Positions 23,358 to 23,563 of a stretch of DNA of 23,563 nucleotides are shown here, piece after piece. The notes under the pieces are model-generated. The model was not told the origin of the DNA, searched no databases, and was given only the letters and a program-made list of their open reading frames with translations. The stretch comes from a virus, in IMG/VR virus record IMGVR_UViG_3300025141_000777, positions 1-23,563 of that record. One strand, 5' to 3'. Positions within the stretch are counted from its first letter, which is position 1, and every line of letters begins with the position of its first letter. The position numbers and the translations under genes are program-made.

Positions 23358-23385
23358 TTTACACCCTCTCGTGATGTGGTATAGT
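23358..23385 (+). promoter_or_regulatory. Sigma70-like promoter for gp32-like gene
   Basis: TTTACA (23358-23363), a 16-base spacer, then TATAGT (23380-23385); each box has one mismatch to consensus. It lies in the 64-base gap just ahead of the gp32-like gene and would be read by unmodified host RNA polymerase, as expected for a DNA replication gene made early. Confidence 0.6.
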
Positions 23386-23420
23386 AGATTACGGTCAACT
23401 AACCAGTAAAGGAGAAAAAC

Positions 23421-23563
23421 ATGGGTATTGATCTTGCAAAGATGCGGCAAAAGCACGCTGCTCTTACGACCCGAGGAGGAGACTCTTCAGACAACTTTTG
23501 GAAGCCAGAGGAAGGCACGCACCAGTTGCGACTTGTCTGTCCGCCGAATGGCGACCCTTTCTT
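23421..23563 (+). CDS. ssDNA-binding protein, T4 gp32-like (partial, 3' end outside window)
   Basis: The first ~47 residues are visible: MGIDLAKMRQKHAAL, a Gly/Ser linker (TTRGGDSSDN), then FWKPEEGTHQLRLVCPPNGDP. The FWKP.EG...LR.V...GDPF pattern begins the OB-fold core of gp32-type proteins in environmental T4-like phages. The basic N-terminal helix corresponds to the cooperativity domain. gp32 coats single-stranded DNA in replication, recombination and repair. SD AAAGGAG at 23408-23414 is well placed. The zinc-binding region cannot be checked because the gene runs off the window. Confidence 0.78.
   Translation, partial: MGIDLAKMRQKHAALTTRGGDSSDNFWKPEEGTHQLRLVCPPNGDPF

Overview
The window is a piece of a tailed dsDNA phage of the T4 type (contractile-tailed myovirus). 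All 21 genes lie on the + strand and are tightly packed, with many 1-30 base overlaps. No tRNA, rRNA, insertion sequence or CRISPR array is visible. The order scaffold - major capsid - neck - tail sheath - tail tube - tape measure - baseplate matches T4-like structural clusters. The divergent proteins (322-aa scaffold, 602-aa capsid, 1173-aa sheath) and the companion hypothetical genes resemble environmental, largely marine, T4-like phages more than coliphage T4. Host and habitat cannot be read from the window itself.

Layout. (1) 22-1173: a small protein with a prohead-type N-terminal helix, a bS21-like ribosomal protein, and a probable capsid-associated structural protein. (2) 1251-4049: prohead core scaffold (gp22-like) and major capsid protein (gp23-like), closed by a rho-independent terminator at 4080-4111. 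(3) 4174-6872: neck and tail-completion proteins (gp13, gp14 and gp15-like). (4) 6987-12646: sheath (gp18), tube (gp19), a gp26-type baseplate/chaperone protein with an overlapping +1-frame ORF, and a small unknown. (5) 12658-20841: tape measure, tube-like baseplate cap (gp48/54-like), wedge gp53, a large hub protein and another virion protein. (6) 20810-23563: a compact family-A DNA polymerase-like protein with all palm and finger signature residues, a Rossmann/FtsZ-tubulin-like protein, an unknown 145-aa protein, and the start of a gp32-like ssDNA-binding protein.

Regulation. A 7-base motif, CTATTTA, recurs in four of the few real intergenic gaps (before the scaffold, sheath, 114-aa and 145-aa genes) and is a candidate late promoter element. 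At two of these sites it lies inside or next to an inverted repeat that could hide the ribosome binding region in readthrough transcripts only, as described for some T4 late genes. The gp32-like gene instead has a sigma70-like promoter (TTTACA-16-TATAGT).

The least ordinary items are the bS21-like gene in the capsid cluster, the family-A polymerase-like and tubulin-like pair at the end of the structural operon, a possible programmed +1 frameshift at 12018-12021, and the promoter/hairpin combinations. Every function was assigned by reading motifs; no database search was run.
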